Below are positions 10,180 through 24,088 of a stretch of 60,000 nt of DNA, in pieces. Source of the stretch: Polytrichum commune (Eukaryota > Streptophyta > Polytrichopsida > Polytrichales > Polytrichaceae); NCBI GenBank assembly GCA_950295325.1, contig OX485806.1, positions 44,637,169 through 44,697,168 of the forward strand. The letters run 5' to 3'. The notes beneath the pieces were generated by a model that was given only the letters and a program-made list of their open reading frames with translations, did no database searches and was not told the origin of the DNA. Numbering within the stretch: position 1 is the first letter of the stretch; the number at the start of each line of letters is the position of its first letter. Both the position numbers and the translations under genes were made by a program.

Positions 10180-13165
10180 CCATCAAAAAGCCACACCTAA
10201 GCCTTTTGGAACTCAAAACACCTCAAAGTAAGCATAGAATGGATGGATCTCTCAAGTCAGCACCTTTCCACTCCAAAACTAAGCCAAATAACTACATAAC
10301 CATCAAAAAACCACACCTAAGCCTTTTGGAACTCAAAACACCTCAAAGTAAGCATAGAATGGATGGATCTCTCAAGTCAGCTCCTTTCCACTCCAAAACT
10401 AAGCCAAATAACTACATAACCATCAAAAAACAACACCTAAGCCTTTTGGAACTCAAAACACCTCAAAGTAAGCATAGAATGGATGGATCTCTCAAGTCAG
10501 CACCTTTCCACTCCAAAACTAAGCTTAATAACTATATAACCATCAAAAAGCCACACCTAAGCCTTTTGGAACTCAAAACACCTCAAAGTTAGTATAGAAT
10601 GGATGGATCTCTCAAGTCAACACCTTTCCACACCAAAACTAAGCCAAATAACTACATAACCATAAAAAAAAAACCAAAATTAAGCCTTTTGGAACTCAAA
10701 ACACATCAAAGTAAGCATAGAATGGATGGATCTCTCAAGTCAGCACCTTTCCACTCCAAAACTAAGCCAAATAACTACATAACCATCAAAAAACCACACC
10801 TAAGCCTTTTGGAACTCAAAACACCTCAAAGTAAGCATAGAATGGATGGATCTCTCAAGTCAGCACCTTTCCACACCAAAACTAAGCCAAATAACTACAT
10901 AACCATAAAAAAAAAACCAAAATTAAGCCTTTTGGAACTCAAAACACATCAAAGTAAGCATAGAATGGATGGATCTCTCAAGTCAGCACCTTTCCACACC
11001 AAAACTAAGCCAAATAACTACATAACCATCAAAAAACAACACCTAAGCCTTTTGGAACTCAAAACACCTCAAAGTAAGCATAGAATGGATGGATCTCTCA
11101 AGTCAGCACCTTTCCACTCCAAAACTAAGCTTAATAACTATATAACCATCAAAAAGCCACACCTAAGCCTTTTGGAACTCAAAACACCTCAAAGTAAGCA
11201 TAGAATGGATGGATCTCTCAAGTCAGCACCTTTCCACACCAAAACTAAGCCAAATAACTACATAACCATCAAAAAACCACACCTAAGCCTTTTGGAACTC
11301 AAAACACCTCAAAGTAAGCATAGAATGGATGGATCTCTCAAGTCAGCACCTTTCCACACCAGAACTAAGCCAAATAACTACATAACCATCAAAAAACCAC
11401 ACCTAAGCCTTTTGGAACTCAAAACACCTCAAAGTTAGTATAGAATGGATGGATCTCTCAAGTCAGCACCTTTTCACACCAAAACTAAGCCAAATAACTA
11501 CATAACCATAAAAAAAAAACCAAAATTAAGCCTTTTGGAACTCAAAACACATCAAAGTAAGCATAGAATGGATGGATCTCTCAAGTCAGCACCTTTCCAC
11601 TCCAAAGCTAAGCTTAATAACTATATAACCATCAAAAAGCCACACCTAAGCCTTTTGGAACTCAAAACACCTCAAAGTAAGCATAGAATGGATGGATCTC
11701 TCAAGTCAGCACCTTTCCACTCCAAAACTAAGCCAAATAACTACATAACCATCAAAAAACCACACCTAAGCCTTTTGGAACTCAAAACACCTCAAAGTAA
11801 GCATAGAATGGATGGATCTCTCAAGTCAGCTCCTTTCCACTCCAAAACTAAGCCAAATAACTACATAACCATCAAAAAACAACACCTAAGCCTTTTGGAA
11901 CTCAAAACACCTCAAAGTAAGCATAGAATGGATGGATCTCTCAAGTCAGCACCTTTCCACTCCAAAACTAAGCTTAATAACTATATAACCATCAAAAAGC
12001 CACACCTAAGCTTTTTGGAACTCAAAACACCTCAAAGTTAGTATAGAATGGATGGATCTCTCAAGTCAACACCTTTCCACACCAAAACTAAGCCAAATAA
12101 CTACATAACCATAAAAAAAAAACCAAAATTAAGCCTTTTGGAACTCAAAACACATCAAAGTAAGCATAGAATGGATGGATCTCTCAAGTCAGCACCTTTC
12201 CACTCCAAAACTAAGCCAAATAACTACATAACCATCAAAAAACCAAAACTAAGCCTTTTGGAACTCAAAACACCTCAAAGTAAGCATAGAATGGATGGAT
12301 CTCTCAAGTCAGCACCTTTCCACACCAAAACTAAGCCAAATAACTACATAACCATAAAAAAAAAACCAAAATTAAGCCTTTTGGAACTCAAAACACATCA
12401 AAGTAAGCATAGAATGGATGGATCTCTCAAGTCAGCACCTTTCCACACCAAAACTAAGCCAAATAACTACATAACCATCAAAAAACAACACCTAAGCCTT
12501 TTGGAACTCAAAACACCTCAAAGTAAGCATAGAATGGATGGATCTCTCAAGTCAGCACCTTTCCACTCCAAAACTAAGCTTAATAACTATATAACCATCA
12601 AAAAGCCACACCTAAGCCTTTTGGAACTCAAAACACCTCAAAGTAAGCATAGAATGGATGGATCTCTCAAGTCAGCACCTTTCCACACCAAAACTAAGCC
12701 AAATAACTACATAACCATCAAAAAACCACACCTAAGCCTTTTGGAACTCAAAACACCTCAAAGTAAGCATAGAATGGATGGATCTCTCAAGTCAGCACCT
12801 TTCCACACCAGAACTAAGCCAAATAACTACATAACCATCAAAAAACCACACCTAAGCCTTTTGGAACTCAAAACACCTCAAAGTTAGTATAGAATGGATG
12901 GATCTCTCAAGTCAGCACCTTTTCACACCAAAACTAAGCCAAATAACTACATAACCATAAAAAAAAAACCAAAATTAAGCCTTTTGGAACTCAAAACACA
13001 TCAAAGTAAGCATAGAATGGATGGATCTCTCAAGTCAGCACCTTTCCACTCCAAAGCTAAGCTTAATAACTATATAACCATCAAAAAGCCACACCTAAGC
13101 CTTTTGGAACTCAAAACACCTCAAAGTAAGCATAGAATGGATGGATCTCTCAAGTCAGCACCTTT
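10180..13165 (+). repeat. 1449-bp tandem duplication (12-mer)
   Basis: Monomer order from about 10180-11628 repeats at 11629 to about 13165 with offset 1449 bp. Examples are the AAACAACACC monomers, the CAACACCTTTCC monomer after a TAG junction, CACACCAGAACT, and CCTTTTCACACC at both 11470 and 12919. Differences are few, for example AAGCTTTTTGG at about 12010 and CCAAAACTAAGCC replacing CCACACC near 12244. Confidence 0.85.
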
Positions 13166-13501
13166 CCACACCAAAACTAAGCCAAATAACTACATAACCA
13201 TCAAAAAACCACACCTAAGCCTTTTGGAACTCAAAACACCTCAAAGTAAGTATAGAATGGATGGATCTCTCAAGTCAGCACCTTTCCACACCAAAACTAA
13301 GCCAAATAACTACATAACCATAAAAAAAAACCAAATTTAAGCCTTTTGGAACTCAAAACACATCAAAGCAAGCAAAGAATGGATGGATCTCTGAAGTCAG
13401 CACCTTTCCACACCAAAACTAAGCCAAATGACTACATAACCATAAAAAAAAAACCAAAACTAAGCCTTTTGGAACTCAAAACACCTCAAAGTAAGCATAG
13501 A

Positions 13502-13870
13502 ATGGATGGATCTCTCAAGTCAGCACCTTTCCACACCAAAACTAAGCCAAATAACTACATAACCATCAAAAAAAAACCAAATTTAAGCCTTTTGGAATTC
13601 ACAACACATCAAAGTAAGCATAGAATGGATGGATCTCTCAAGTCAGCACCTTTCCACACCAAAACTAAGCCAAATGACTACATAACCATAAAAAAAAAAC
13701 CAAAACTAAGCCTTTTGGAATTCACAACACATCAAAGTAAGCATAGAATGGATGGATCTCTCAAGTCAGCACCTTTCCACACCAAAACTAAGCCAAATGA
13801 CTACATAACCATAAAAAAAAAACCAAAACTAAGCCTTTTGGAATTCACAACACATCAAAGTAAGCATAGA
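13502..13870 (+). repeat. Three 123-bp monomers with private GAATTC marker
   Basis: Three consecutive 123-bp monomers share GGAATTCACAACACATC where nearly all others have GGAACTCAAAACACC or GGAACTCAAAACACATC. Two of the three also carry AAATGACTAC. This looks like a very recent single-monomer amplification. Confidence 0.8.
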
Positions 13871-16800
13871 ATGGATGGATCTCTCAAGTCAGCACCTTTC
13901 CACTCCAAAACTAAGCCAAATAACTACATAACCATCAAAAAACCACACCTAAGCCTTTTGGAACTCAAAACACCTCAAAGTAAGCATAGAATGGATGGAT
14001 CTATGAAGTCAGCACCTTTCCACTCCAAAACTAAGCTTAATAACTACATAACCATCAAAAAGCCACACCTAAGCCTTTTGGAACTCAAAACACCTCAAAG
14101 TAAGCATAGAATGGATGGATCTCTCAAGTCAGCACCTTTCCACTCCAAAACTAAGCTTCATAACTACATAACCATCAAAAAACCACACCTAAGCCTTTTG
14201 GAACTCAAAACACCTCAAAGTAAGCATAGAATGGATGGATCTATGAAGTCAGCACCTTTCCACTCCAAAACTAAGCTTAATAACTACATAACCATCAAAA
14301 AGCCACACCTAAGCCTTTTGGAACTCAAAACACCTCAAAGTAAGCATAGAATGGATGGATCTCTCAAGTCAGCACCTTTCCACTCCAAAACTAAGCCAAA
14401 TAACTACATAACCATCAAAAAACCACACCTAAGCCTTTTGGAACTCAAAACACCTCAAAGTAAGCATAGAATGGATGGATCTATGAAGTCAGCACCTTTC
14501 CACTCCAAAACTAAGCTTAATAACTACATAACCATCAAAAAGCCACACCTAAGCCTTTTGGAACTCAAAACACCTCAAAGTAAGCATAGAATGGATGGAT
14601 CTCTCAAGTCAGCACCTTTCCACTCCAAAACTAAGCCAAATAACTACATAACCATCAAAAAACCACACCTAAGCCTTTTGGAACTCAAAACACCTCAAAG
14701 TAAGCATAGAATGGATGGATCTCTCAAGTCAGCACCTTTCCACTCCAAAACTAAGCTTCATAACTACATAACCATCAAAAAACCACACCTAAGCCTTTTG
14801 GAACTCAAAACACCTCAAAGTAAGCATAGAATGGATGGATCTCTCAAGTCAGCACCTTTCCACACCAAAACTAAGCCAAATAACTACATAACCATCAAAA
14901 AACCACACCTAAGCCTTTTGGAACTCAAAACACCTCAAAGTAAGTATAGAATGGATGGATCTCTCAAGTCAGCACCTTTCCACACCAAAACTAAGCCAAA
15001 TAACTACATAACCATAAAAAAAAACCAATTTTAAGCCTTTTGGAACTCAAAACACATCAAAGTAAGCATAGAATGGATGGATCTCTCAAGTCAGCACCTT
15101 TCCACACCAAAACTAAGCCAAATAACTACATAACCATCAAAAAACCACACCTAAGCCTTTTGGAACTCAAAACACCTCAAAGTAAGCATAGAATGGATGG
15201 ATCTCTCAAGTCAGCACCTTTCCACACCAAAACTAAGCCAAATAACTACATAACCATCAAAAAACCACACCTAAGCCTTTTGGAACTCAAAACACCTCAA
15301 AGTTAGTATAGAATGGATGGATCTCTCAAGTCAGCACCTTTCCACACCAAAACTAAGCCAAATAACTAGATAACCATAAAAAAAAAACCAAAATTAAGCC
15401 TTTTGGAACTCAAAACACATCAAAGTAAGCATAGAATGGATGGATCTCTCAAGTCAGCACCTTTCCACTCCAAAACTAAGCCAAATAACTACATAACCAT
15501 AAAAAAAAAACCAAAATTAAGCCTTTTGGAACTCAAAACACATCAAAGTAAGCATAGAATGGATGGATCTCTCAAGTCAGCACCTTTCCACTCCAAAACT
15601 AAGCCAAATAACTACATAACCATCAAAAAACCACACCTAAGCCTTTTGGAACTCAAAACACCTCAAAGTAAGCATAGAATGGATGGATCTATGAAGTCAG
15701 CACCTTTCCACTCCAAAACTAAGCTTAATAACTACATAACCATCAAAAAGCCACACCTAAGCCTTTTGGAACTCAAAACACCTCAAAGTAAGCATAGAAT
15801 GGATGGATCTGTCAAGTCAGCACCTTTCCACTCCAAAACTAAGCCAAATAACTACATAACCATCAAAAAACCACACCTAAGCCTTTTGGAACTCAAAACA
15901 CCTCAAAGTAAGCATAGAATGGATGGATCTCTCAAGTCAGCACCTTTCCACTCCAAAACTAAGCTTCATAACTACATAACCATCAAAAAACCACACCTAA
16001 GCCTTTTGGAACTCAAAACACCTCAAAGTAAGCATAGAATGGATGGATCTCTCAAGTCAGCACCTTTCCACTCCAAAACTAAGCTTACTAACTACATAAC
16101 CATCAAAAAGCCACACCTAAACCTTTTGGAACTCAAAACACCTCAAAGTAAGTATAGAATGGATGGATCTCTCAAGTCAGCACCTTTCCACACCAAAACT
16201 AAGTTTAATAAATATATAACCATAAAAAAGCCACACCTAAGCCTTTTGGAACTCAAAACACCTCAAAGTAAGCATAGAATGGATGGATCTCTCAAGTCAG
16301 CACCTTTCCACACCAAAACTAAGCCAAATAACTACATAACCATAAAAAAAAAACCAAAATTAAGCCTTTTGGAACTCAAAACACCTCAAAGTAAGCATAG
16401 AATGGATGGATCTCTCAAGTCAGCACCTTTCCACTCCAAAACTAAGCTTAATAACTACATAACCATCAAAAAGCCACACCTAAGCCTTTTGGAACTCAAA
16501 ACACCTCAAAGTTAGTTTTGAATGGATGGATCTCTCAAGTCAGCACCTTTCCACACCAAAACTAAGCCAAATAACTACATAACCATCAAAAAACCACACC
16601 TAAGCCTTTTGGAACTCAAAACACCTCAAAGTAAGCATAGAATGGATGGATCTCTCAAGTCAGCACCTTTCCACTCCCAAACTAAGCCAAATAACTACAT
16701 AACCATCAAAAAACCACACCTAAGCCTTTTGGAACTCAAAACACCTCAAAGTAAGTATAGAATGGATGGATCTCTCAAGTCAGCACCTTTCCACACCAAA

Positions 16801-19800
16801 ACTAAGCCAAATAACTACATAACCATAAAAAAAAAACCAAAATTAAGCCTTTTGGAACTCAAAACACATCAAAGTAAGCATAGAATGGATGGATCTCTCA
16901 AGTCAGCACCTTTCCACACCAAAACTAAGCCAAATAACTACATAACCATCAAAAAACCACACCTAAGCCTTTTGGAACTCAAAACACCTCAAAGTAAGCA
17001 TAGAATGGATGGATCTCTCAAGTCAGCACCTTTCCACACCAAAACTAAGCCAAATAACTACATAACCATCAAAAAACCACACCTAAGCCTTTTGGAACTC
17101 AAAACACCTCAAAGTAAGTATAGAATGGATGGATCTCTCAAGTCAGCACCTTTCCACTCCAAAACTAAGCCAAATAACTACATAACCATCAAAAAAAAAC
17201 CAAAATTAAGCCTTTTGGAACTCAAAACACATCAAAGTAAGCATAGAATGGATGGATCTCTCAAGTCAGCACCTTTCCACTCCAAAACTAAGCCAAATAA
17301 CTACATAACCATCAAAAAACCACACCTAAGCCTTTTGGAACTCAAAACACCTCAAAGTAAGCATAGAATGGATGGATCTATGAAGTCAGCACCTTTCCAC
17401 TCCAAAACTAAGCTTAATAACTACATAACCATCAAAAAGCCACACCTAAGCCTTTTGGAACTCAAAACACCTCAAAGTAAGCATAGAATGGATGGATCTC
17501 TCAAGTCAGCACCTTTCCACTCCAAAACTAAGCCAAATAACTACATAACCATCAAAAAAAAACCAAAATTAAGCCTTTTGGAACTCAAAACACATCAAAG
17601 TAAGCATAGAATGGATGGATCTCTCAAGTCAGCACCTTTCCACTCCAAAACTAAGCCAAATAACTACATAACCATCAAAAAACCACACCTAAGCCTTTTG
17701 GAACTCAAAACACCTCAAAGTAAGCATAGAATGGATGGATCTATGAAGTCAGCACCTTTCCACTCCAAAACTAAGCTTAATAACTACATAACCATCAAAA
17801 AGCCACACCTAAGCCTTTTGGAACTCAAAACACCTCAAAGTAAGCATAGAATGGATGGATCTCTCAAGTCAGCACCTTTCCACTCCAAAACTAAGCCAAA
17901 TAACTACATAACCATCAAAAAACCACACCTAAGCCTTTTGGAACTCAAAACACCTCAAAGTAAGCATAGAATGGATGGATCTATGAAGTCAGCACCTTTC
18001 CACTCCAAAACTAAGCTTAATAACTACATAACCATCAAAAAGCCACACCTAAGCCTTTTGGAACTCAAAACACCTCAAAGTAAGCATAGAATGGATGGAT
18101 CTCTCAAGTCAGCACCTTTCCACTCCAAAACTAAGCTTCATAACTACATAACCATCAAAAAACCACACCTAAGCCTTTTGGAACTCAAAACACCTCAAAG
18201 TAAGCATAGAATGGATGGATCTATGAAGTCAGCACCTTTCCACTCCAAAACTAAGCTTAATAACTACATAACCATCAAAAAGCCACACCTAAGCCTTTTG
18301 GAACTCAAAACACCTCAAAGTAAGTATAGAATGGATGGATCTCTCAAGTCAGCACCTTTCCACACCAAAACTAAGCCAAATAACTACATAACCATCAAAA
18401 TACAACACCTAAGCCTTTTGGAACTCAAAACACCTCAAAGTAAGTATAGAATGGATGGATCTCTCAAGTCAGCACCTTTCCACACCAAAACTAAGCCAAA
18501 TAACTACATAACCATCAAAATACAACACCTAAGCCTTTTGGAACTCAAAACACCTCAAAGTAAGCATAGAATGGATGGATCTCTCAAGTCAGCACCTTTC
18601 CACACCAAAACTAAGCCAAATAACTACATAACCATAAAAAAAAAACCAAAATTAAGCCTTTTGGAACTCAAAACACCTCAAAGTAAGCATAGAATGGATG
18701 GATCTATGAAGTCAGCACCTTTCCACTCCAAAACTAAGCTTAATAACTACATAACCATCAAAAAGCCACACCTAAGCCTTTTGGAACTCAAAACACCTCA
18801 AAGTTAGTTTTGAATGGATGGATCTCTCAAGTCAGCACCTTTCCACTCCAAAACTAAGCCAAATAACTACATAACCATCAAAAAGCCACACCTAAGCCTT
18901 TTGGAACTCAAAACACCTCAAAGTAAGCATAGAATGGATGGATCTCTCAAGTCAGCACCTTTCCACTCCAAAACTAAGCTTAATAACTACATAACCATCA
19001 AAAAGCCACACCTAAGCCTTTTGGAACTCAAAACACCTCAAAGTAAGCATAGAATGGATGGATCTCTCAAGTCAGCACCTTTCCACTCCAAAACTAAGCC
19101 AAATAACTACATAACCATCAAAAAACCACACCTAAGCCTTTTGGAACTCAAAACACCTCAAAGTTAGTATAGAATGGATGGATCTCTCAAGTCAGCACCT
19201 TTCCACTCCAAAACTAAGCCAAATAACTACATAACCATCAAAAAACCACACCTAAGCCTTTTGGAACTCAAAACACCTCAAAGTAAGCATAGAATGGATG
19301 GATCTCTCAAGTCAGCACCTTTCCACACCAAAACTAAGCTTCATAACTACATAACCATCAAAAAACCACACCTAAGCCTTTTGGAACTCAAAACACCTCA
19401 AAGTAAGCATAGAATGGATGGATCTCTCAAGTCAGCACCTTTCCACTCCAAAACTAAGCTTAATAACTACATAACCATCAAAAAGCCACACCTAAGCCTT
19501 TTGGAACTCAAAACACCTCAAAGTAAGCATAGAATGGATGGATCTCTCAAGTCAGCACCTTTCCACTCCAAAACTAAGCTTAATAACTACATAACCATCA
19601 AAAAGCCACACCTAAGCCTTTTGGAACTCAAAACACCTCAAAGTTAGTTTTGAATGGATGGATCTCTCAAGTCAGCACCTTTCCATTCCAAAACTAAGCC
19701 AAATAACTACATAACCATCAAAAAGCCACACCTAAGCCTTTTGGAACTCAAAACACCTCAAAGTAAGCATAGAATGGATGGATCTCTCAAGTCAGCACCT

Positions 19801-21181
19801 TTCCACTCCAAAACTAAGCTTAATAACTATATAACCATCAAAAAGCCACACCTAAGCCTTTTGGAACTCAAAACATCTCAAAGTAAGCATAGAATAGATG
19901 GATCTCTCAAGTCAGCACCTTTCCACACCAAAACTAAGCCAAATAACTACATAACCATCAAAAAACCACACCTAAGCCTTTTGGAACTCAAAACACCTCA
20001 AAGTAAGCATAGAATGGATGGATCTATGAAGTCAGCACCTTTCCACTCCAAAACTAAGCTTAATAACTACATAAACATCAAAAAGCCACACCTAAGCCTT
20101 TTGGAACTCAAAACACCTCAAAGTAAGCATAGAATGGATGGATCTCTCAAGTCAGCACCTTTCCACACCAAAACTAAGCCAAATAACTTATTAACCATAA
20201 AAAATAAACCAAAACTAAGCCTTTTGGAACTCAAAACACCTCAAAGTAAGCATAGAATGGATGGATCTCTCAAGTCAGCACCTTTCCACTCCAAAACTAA
20301 GCCAAATAACTACATAACCATCAAAAAGCCAAAACTAAGCCTTTTGGAACTCAAAACACCTCAAAGTTAGTTTTGAATGGATGGATCTCTCAAGTCAGCA
20401 CCTTTCCACTCCAAAACTAAGCTTAATAACTACATAACCATCAAAAAGCCACACCTAAGCCTTTTGGAACTCAAAACACCTCAAAGTAAGCATAGAATGG
20501 ATGGATCTCTCAAGTCAGCACCTTTCCACACCAAAACTAAGCCAAATAACTACATAACCATCAAAAAACCACACCTAAGCCTTTTGGAACTCAAAACACC
20601 TCAAAGTAAGCATAGAATGGATGGATCTCTCAAGTCAGCACCTTTCCACTCCAAAACTAAGCTTAATAACTACATAACCATCAAAAAGCCACACCTAAGC
20701 CTTTTGGAACTCAAAACACCTCAAAGTAAGCATAGAATGGATGGATCTCTCAAGTCAGCACCTTTCCACTCCAAAACTAAGCCAAATAACTACATAACCA
20801 TCAAAAAACCACACCTAAGCCTTTTGGAACTCAAAACACCTCAAAGTAAGCATAGAATGGATGGATCTCTCAAGTCAGCACCTTTCCACACCAAAACTAA
20901 GCCAAATAACTACATAACCATCAAAAAACCACACCTAAGCCTTTTGGAACTCAAAACACCTCAAAGTAAGCATAGAATGGATGGATCTCTCAAGTCAGCA
21001 CCTTTCCACACCAAAACTAAGCCAAATAACTACATAACCATCAAAAAACCACACCTAAGCCTTTTGGAACTCAAAACACCTCAAAGTAAGCATAGAATGG
21101 ATGGATCTCTCAAGTCAGCACCTTTCCACTCCAAAACTAAGCTTCATAACTACATAACCATCAAAAAACCACACCTAAGCC

Positions 21182-22390
21182 TTTTGGAACTCAAAACACC
21201 TCAAAGTTAGTATAGAATGGATGGATCTCTCAAGTCAGCACCTTTCCACACCAGAACTAAGCCAAATAACTACATAACCATAAAAAAAAAACCAAAATTA
21301 AGCCTTTTGGAACTCAAAACACATCAAAGTAAGCATAGAATGGATGGATCTCTCAAGTCAGCACCTTTCCACTCCAAAACTAAGCCAAATAACTACATAA
21401 CCATCAAAAAGCCACAACTAAGCCTTTTGGAACTCAAAACACCTCAAAGTAAGCATAGAATGGATGTATCTCTCAAGTCAGCACCTTTCCACTCCAAAAC
21501 TAAGCCAAATAACTACATAACCATCAAAAAGCCAAAACTAAGCCTTTTGGAACTCAAAACACCTCAAAGTTAGTTTTGAATGGATGGATCTCTCAAGTCA
21601 GCACCTTTCCACTCCAAAACTAAGCTTAATAACTACATAACCATCAAAAAGCCACACCTAAGCCTTTTGGAACTCAAAACACCTCAAAGTAAGCATAGAA
21701 TGGATGGATCTGTCAAGTCAGCACCTTTCCACTCCAAAACTAAGCCAAATAACTACATAACCATCAAAAAACCACACCTAAGCCTTTTGGAACTCAAAAC
21801 ACCTCAAAGTAAGCATAGAATGGATGGATCCCTCAAGTCAGCACCTTTCCACACCAAAACTAAGCCAAATAACTACATAACCATCAAAAAACCACACCTA
21901 AGCCTTTTGGAACTCAAAACACCTCAAAGTTAGTATAGAATGGATGGATCTCTCAAGTCAGCACCTTTCCACACCAGAACTAAGCCAAATAACTACATAA
22001 CCATAAAAAAAAAACCAAAATTAAGCCTTTTGGAACTCAAAACACATCAAAGTAAGCATAGAATGGATGGATCTCTCAAGTCAGCACCTTTCCACTCCAA
22101 AACTAAGCCAAATAACTACATAACCATCAAAAAGCCACAACTAAGCCTTTTGGAACTCAAAACACCTCAAAGTAAGCATAGAATGGATGTATCTCTCAAG
22201 TCAGCACCTTTCCACTCCAAAACTAAGCCAAATAACTACATAACCATCAAAAAGCCACAACTAAGCCTTTTGGAACTCAAAACACCTCAAAGTTAGTTTT
22301 GAATGGATGGATCTCTCAAGTCAGCACCTTTCCACTCCAAAACTAAGCTTAATAACTACATAACCATCAAAAAGCCACACCTAAGCCTTT
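21182..22390 (+). repeat. 723-bp tandem duplication with GGATGTATC marker
   Basis: Offset 723 bp (six monomers plus 3 bp). The CCAGAACTAAGCC monomer at 21217 recurs at 21940, and the private GGATGTATCTCTC monomer at 21460 recurs at about 22183. The copies part after about 22390, where the second shows TTTTGAAACTC. Confidence 0.82.
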
Positions 22391-22782
22391 TGAAACTCAA
22401 AACACCTCAAAGTAAGCATAGAATGGATGGATCTCTCAAGTCAGCACCTTTCCACACCAAAACTAAGCTTAATAACTATATAACCATAAAAAAACCACAC
22501 CTAAGCCTTTTGAAACTCAAAACACCTCAAAGTAAGCATAGAATGGATGGATCTCTCAAGTCAGCACCTTTCCACTCCAAAACTAAGCTTAATAGCTACA
22601 TAACCATCAAAAAGCCACACCTAAGCCTTTTGGAACTCAAAACACCTCAAAGTTAGTTTTGAATGGATGGCTCTCTCAAGTCAGCACCTTTCCACACCAA
22701 AACTAAGCCAAATAACTACATAACCATCAAAAAACCACACCTAAGCCTTTTGGAACTCAAAACACCTCAAAGTAAGCATAGA

Positions 22783-22787
22783 ATGGA
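22783..22787. repeat. 5-bp target site duplication, left (ATGGA)
   Basis: ATGGA precedes LTR 3 and is repeated at 23729-23733. Removing one copy and the element restores AGAATGGATGGATCTC. Confidence 0.93.
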
Positions 22788-23728
22788 TGTCGCGCACCTC
22801 TCCATGAGGAGTGCCCGCAACACCATGGGCACAAGGGGGACCCCGGAGTGACACCCGGGACTTGTGACGCCATTGGTGAGAGGGACCAAGTGATCCTAAG
22901 GTGGGTGAGGGCCCCGGGCGTTTAGAACGCCTCCCACCCACAAAGACTAGGAGTCATGAGGGTAAAGCCATAAGCTATGAGTAGCTTATGGCGTCCCGAT
23001 TCTAGAATGCTAAAGAACACCTCAATCTGAGGTGTGAGCTAGGAGATATGGCACTTTGAGTGGGATGCTGTCCCGGGACAGCGCCCTGGAACAGCAGGGG
23101 CCTGGGAGTGGCTCCCGGGACTGCAAAGGTTTAAACAGGCATAACTTCCTCAATACTTGCCCGAATAGGGCAAGTGAGGTGTCCATAGGGATCTACGTGA
23201 AATGTAGATGACGATAGAGTGGTTGGTTGTTAGATTCAGAGACCGCACGTGGAAGTTATGAAGGTCTGAAGCTGCAGGGAGGCTTCTAGACCCAGCGGCT
23301 AAGGGAAAATGTCTACTTGGCCCCAACTCTTGGTAGAGAGACAAAAGGGATGTTGACGGTGGGGGAGGGGCCCCGCCAAAAGTCCTAGAGGCTTATATGG
23401 GTGAGGCGGCTTTGCCGACCGACCCCCCCCGGAGCATACTTGGCAATGTGCTCCGGGTGGTTGTAGTGTTGTCCTAGCAACACTATGACCAAGTAGGGAG
23501 TGGACTTCCATGGATGGAAGTCCACCTTAGCGATGGGTTACCTACTAAGGGGAAAGAGTCCCGAATGCATGTGTAGGAGGGTTTGGTGACCAAATATGGG
23601 ATTGAAGGTCCGCGGTTTTGGGAGCTAACCATGCATGTGCGTGGGATGTGCAGGTTAGCGCTCGGGACACTTGCTAGAGTTGGAAAGCGATTGAGCTAAG
23701 TGGAGAAAAACTAGCAAGGGTCGCGACA
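22788..23728 (-). mobile_element. Solo LTR 3, diverged copy (941 bp)
   Basis: The + strand starts TGTCGCGCACC and ends GGGTCGCGACA, with the same 6-bp terminal repeats and a perfect ATGGA target duplication. It is on the - strand by the TATA-like block at 23380-23401. It is shorter and more diverged than LTRs 1 and 2, especially in its outer U3 (23400-23728), so it may be an older copy or a subfamily. The TGGACTTCCA hairpin (23501-23524) is unchanged. The 24-bp palindrome is partly broken. One stem (22967-22992) carries a paired change. There is no internal retrotransposon sequence, and short antisense open frames are not credible genes. Confidence 0.9.
23380..23401 (-). promoter_or_regulatory. 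Putative LTR core promoter in LTR 3
   Basis: The same 22-bp TATA-containing block as in LTRs 1 and 2, unchanged despite divergence around it. The conservation supports function in the parent element; activity here is unknown. Confidence 0.5.
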
Positions 23729-24088
23729 ATGGATGGATCTCTCAAGTCAGCACCTTTCCACTCCAAAACTAAGCTTCATAACTACATAACCATCAAAAAA
23801 CCACACCTAAGCCTTTTGGAACTCAAAACACCTCAAAGTAAGCATAGAATGGATGGATCTCTCAAGTCAGCACCTTTCCACACCAAAACTAAGCCAAATA
23901 ACTACATAACCATCAAAAAGCCACAACTAAGCCTTTTGGAACTCAAAACACCTCAAAGTAAGCATAGAATGGATGGATCTCTCAAGTCAGCACCTTTCCA
24001 CACCAAAACTAAGCCAAATAACTACATAACCATCAAAAAGCCACAACTAAGCCTTTTGGAACTCAAAACACCTCAAAGTTAGTATAGA

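Larger units (their letters stand above)
9902..22787 (+). repeat. 120-bp satellite array, middle block
   Basis: About 106 monomers, all on the + strand. The block resumes inside a monomer at TTTCCACACC, directly after LTR 2. It contains 120-bp and 123-bp forms, and two 122-bp forms (A-tract one base short, about 13322 and 15014) that shift the open frame. A monomer with AAGTTTAATAAATAT occurs near 16200, and a pair with ATCAAAATACAACACC near 18395 and 18515. Junctions AGTTAGTTTTG or AGTTAGTATAG place in-frame TAG stops at irregular intervals. The block has no gene. It ends at AGAATGGA, where LTR 3 is inserted. Confidence 0.97.

Noticed and set aside
22741-23511. Antisense open frames of 64-70 codons in LTR 3
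   Set aside because: Short, without a domain, partly spanning the satellite junction.
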